A stretch of 6,738 nucleotides of DNA from Oscillospiraceae bacterium. GTDB lineage: Bacteria > Bacillota > Clostridia > Oscillospirales > CAG-272. The stretch is taken from the NCBI GenBank assembly GCA_015063655.1, contig SVTU01000079.1, positions 1-6,738 of the forward strand, written 5' to 3'. A program made the translations under genes and the position numbers. The notes beneath the pieces are model-generated. The model was not told the origin of the DNA. It worked only from the letters and a program-made list of their open reading frames with translations, and searched no databases. The stretch's first letter is position 1. Each line of letters opens with the position of its first letter. Below, in pieces: positions 5,374 through 6,738 of this stretch.

Positions 5374-6384
5374 ATGAAAAGCAAAGGTATTGTATTTGTT
5401 GCTCCGGGTGTGTCGGAGATCGAGGAGCTTGAGGTAAAGAGCCCCGAGGCGGGAGAGGTATTGGTTAAGCTGGTGCGAAGCACTGTGAGTGCCGGAACGG
5501 AAAGGGCTAACCTGCTCGGTATGCCCAACACGGGTGCGAGCAGCGTAACCCATGGCTATCCCATTCGCATCGGATACAGCGGAGCGGGTGTTGTGGAAGC
5601 CATTGGCGAGGGAGTGGAGCGCGTGAAGGTAGGCGACAGAGTGCTTTGCGTTTGGGGCAAGCACACGCAGTATCGCATTTACAAGGAAAAGAACGTATAT
5701 CTGTTGGATGACAGGATTGGCTTTGACGAGGCAGCCCTCGTGCATATCGCCACCTTCCCGATGGCGGCTATTCGCAAATGCCGCCTGGAGATGGGCGAAT
5801 CGGCCATGGTGATGGGTCTTGGCGTTCTTGGTTTGATGGCGATCCAGGAGCTTCGTGTGGCTGGTGCGCTGCCGATCATTGCCGTTGATCCCGTGGCGGA
5901 GAAGAGAGCGAGAGCCTTGGAGCTTGGTGCAGACTATGCGCTTGATCCCTTTGCGCCTGACTTTGCCGAGACCGTTAAGGAGATCACAGGCGGTGGTGCT
6001 AAGGTTTGTATTGAGGTGACGGGCGTGGGGCAAGGCCTTGACATGGCTCTTGACGCTATGGCTCGCTTTGGCCGTATTGCCTTGCTCGGTTGCACACGCA
6101 ATTCCGACTTTACCATTGATTACTACCGCAAGGTGCATTTCCGTGGCGTGACGATGGTTGGTGCACATACCGACGCCCGTCCCCGTCAGGAGTCTGCACC
6201 CGGTTGGTGGACAGAGGCAGACGACGAGAGAGCCGTTCTCGAAATGCTTCGCTACCGTAGACTTGACCTGCGCACCCTCATTGAAGAGGTGCATCCCGCT
6301 CGGGACATGGTTAAGATCTATAATAGACTTGCCGTGGAAAAGGCTTTTCCTGTGGTTCAGTTTGATTGGACGCAGATGGATTGA
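5374..6384 (+). CDS. Medium-chain dehydrogenase/reductase (MDR), apparently zinc-independent
   Basis: This 336-residue alcohol dehydrogenase-like protein has an N-terminal GroES-like catalytic domain (about 1-125) and a Rossmann domain (about 140-280) with MGLGVLG, GxGxxG at 148-153. Asp172 after strand 2 favours NAD(H). The zinc sites are missing. The usual catalytic Cys (GICGTD) is replaced by VSAGTER (38-44), the GHE motif by GYS (67-69), and no four-Cys structural lobe follows GDRV (87-90). Relatives with this SAGTER pattern are annotated as zinc-binding dehydrogenases of sugar or secondary metabolism; their substrates are mostly unknown. The start at 5374 has AAGGAGG 8 nt upstream. The stop TGA (6382-6384) runs into the ribosome site of the next gene, 9 nt before its ATG, so the two form one operon. 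Probable role: a hydride-transfer step on a sugar-like or polyol substrate, with the Gfo/Idh/MocA partner. Confidence 0.88.
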   Translation: MKSKGIVFVAPGVSEIEELEVKSPEAGEVLVKLVRSTVSAGTERANLLGMPNTGASSVTHGYPIRIGYSGAGVVEAIGEGVERVKVGDRVLCVWGKHTQYRIYKEKNVYLLDDRIGFDEAALVHIATFPMAAIRKCRLEMGESAMVMGLGVLGLMAIQELRVAGALPIIAVDPVAEKRARALELGADYALDPFAPDFAETVKEITGGGAKVCIEVTGVGQGLDMALDAMARFGRIALLGCTRNSDFTIDYYRKVHFRGVTMVGAHTDARPRQESAPGWWTEADDERAVLEMLRYRRLDLRTLIEEVHPARDMVKIYNRLAVEKAFPVVQFDWTQMD

Positions 6385-6389
6385 GGAGG
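6384..6389 (+). promoter_or_regulatory. Ribosome binding site overlapping the MDR stop codon
   Basis: AGGAGG shares its first base with the TGA stop of the MDR and ends 4 nt before ATG 6394. The spacing is shorter than the 8 nt seen at the other starts in this window. Terminating ribosomes could reinitiate here. Confidence 0.75.
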
Positions 6390-6393
6390 TAGT

Positions 6394-6738
6394 ATGAAAA
6401 AGATAAAAGTTATTCAGATCGGGATCGGCCACGACCATGCCGGTGCAATTATGACCACGATGAAACATATGCCTGCGTATTTTGATATTGCGGGTGTTGT
6501 GGTTCCCGAAACAGAGGAAACGTATTGGGAGGATCGGAAAAAGCACTACGAGGGCATCCCTCGCTTAACGCTGTCAGAGGCTTTCGCTATCGATGACCTT
6601 GATGCCGCTGTGATCGAAACCGAGGAGCTGACCACCACCGAGCACGTGCAGGCGGCGCTTGACAGAGGCTTGCCCGTGCATATGGATAAGCCGGGCGGTC
6701 TTGAAACCGAGGCCTATGAAAGCATGCTCGCAACAGCC
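6394..6738 (+). CDS. Gfo/Idh/MocA-family oxidoreductase, N-terminal part (3' truncated by window)
   Basis: Only the first 115 codons are present, with no stop before the window end. The start MKKIKVIQIGIGHDHAG carries the dinucleotide-binding motif GIGHDH (10-15), where the third Gly is His, as in a subset of the family. Residues 60-97 follow the usual pattern up to MDKPGG (97-102), the counterpart of the EKP motif whose Lys99 takes part in catalysis or cofactor binding. The family oxidises or reduces sugars, inositols and related polyols with NAD(P), and some members act on 3-keto-glycosides. Full length is normally about 330-400 residues. It follows the MDR by 9 nt in the same operon, a common pairing in carbohydrate loci. 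Substrate cannot be read from this fragment. Confidence 0.9.
   Translation, partial: MKKIKVIQIGIGHDHAGAIMTTMKHMPAYFDIAGVVVPETEETYWEDRKKHYEGIPRLTLSEAFAIDDLDAAVIETEELTTTEHVQAALDRGLPVHMDKPGGLETEAYESMLATA

Noticed and set aside
5242..6546. 434-codon minus-strand open frame over the MDR gene.
   Set aside because: Antisense shadow of a real gene, with His/Arg-rich low-plausibility protein and no ribosome site.

Overview
The window looks like ordinary chromosome from a member of the Bacillota, most likely class Clostridia (gut-type). The evidence is a long single-chain FGAM synthase of the clostridial/gamma-proteobacterial large type, strong AGGAGG ribosome binding sites 8 nt before most starts, sigma-A-type promoters with TGn extended -10 boxes, and a Rho-independent hairpin terminator. 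The assignment is inferred from gene content and signals, not from a database match. No tRNA, rRNA, CRISPR array or transposase gene was found.

Layout: (1) 1-1898 (+) is the C-terminal half of purL (FGAM synthase), cut by the window start and closed by a perfect 19-bp hairpin (1904-1945) that also faces the convergent gene to its right. (2) 2007-4475 is a first catabolic-looking module. An AraC-family regulator (-) is transcribed away from a two-gene operon (+) made of an NAD-type short-chain dehydrogenase and a divergent type I 3-dehydroquinase-like protein, whose start and stop codons overlap (ATGA). The 181-bp spacer holds a well-formed promoter for each direction and a run of helically phased A-tracts. 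(3) 4470-6738 is a second module with the same plan. Another AraC-family regulator (-), overlapping the dehydroquinase-like gene tail to tail by 6 bp, diverges from an operon (+) of a zinc-less medium-chain dehydrogenase and a Gfo/Idh/MocA oxidoreductase cut by the window end. The two divergent promoters of this module physically overlap and each -10 box lies inside an inverted repeat.

How the genes may work together: purL is housekeeping (purine synthesis) and unrelated. The two AraC modules look like inducible catabolism of a polyhydroxylated small molecule (sugar, glycoside, cyclitol or quinate-like acid). The SDR would oxidise an alcohol to a ketone, and the dehydroquinase-like enzyme, which keeps the Schiff-base Lys and the His but seems to have lost several substrate-binding residues, would dehydrate or rearrange the beta-hydroxy-ketone. 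The MDR and Gfo/Idh/MocA pair would do further redox or elimination steps. This is inference: the sequence gives families and active sites, not substrates. The most interesting points are the altered dehydroquinase pocket in an operon with an SDR, the repeated regulator-plus-two-enzyme architecture, and the interlocked promoters at 5296-5359.
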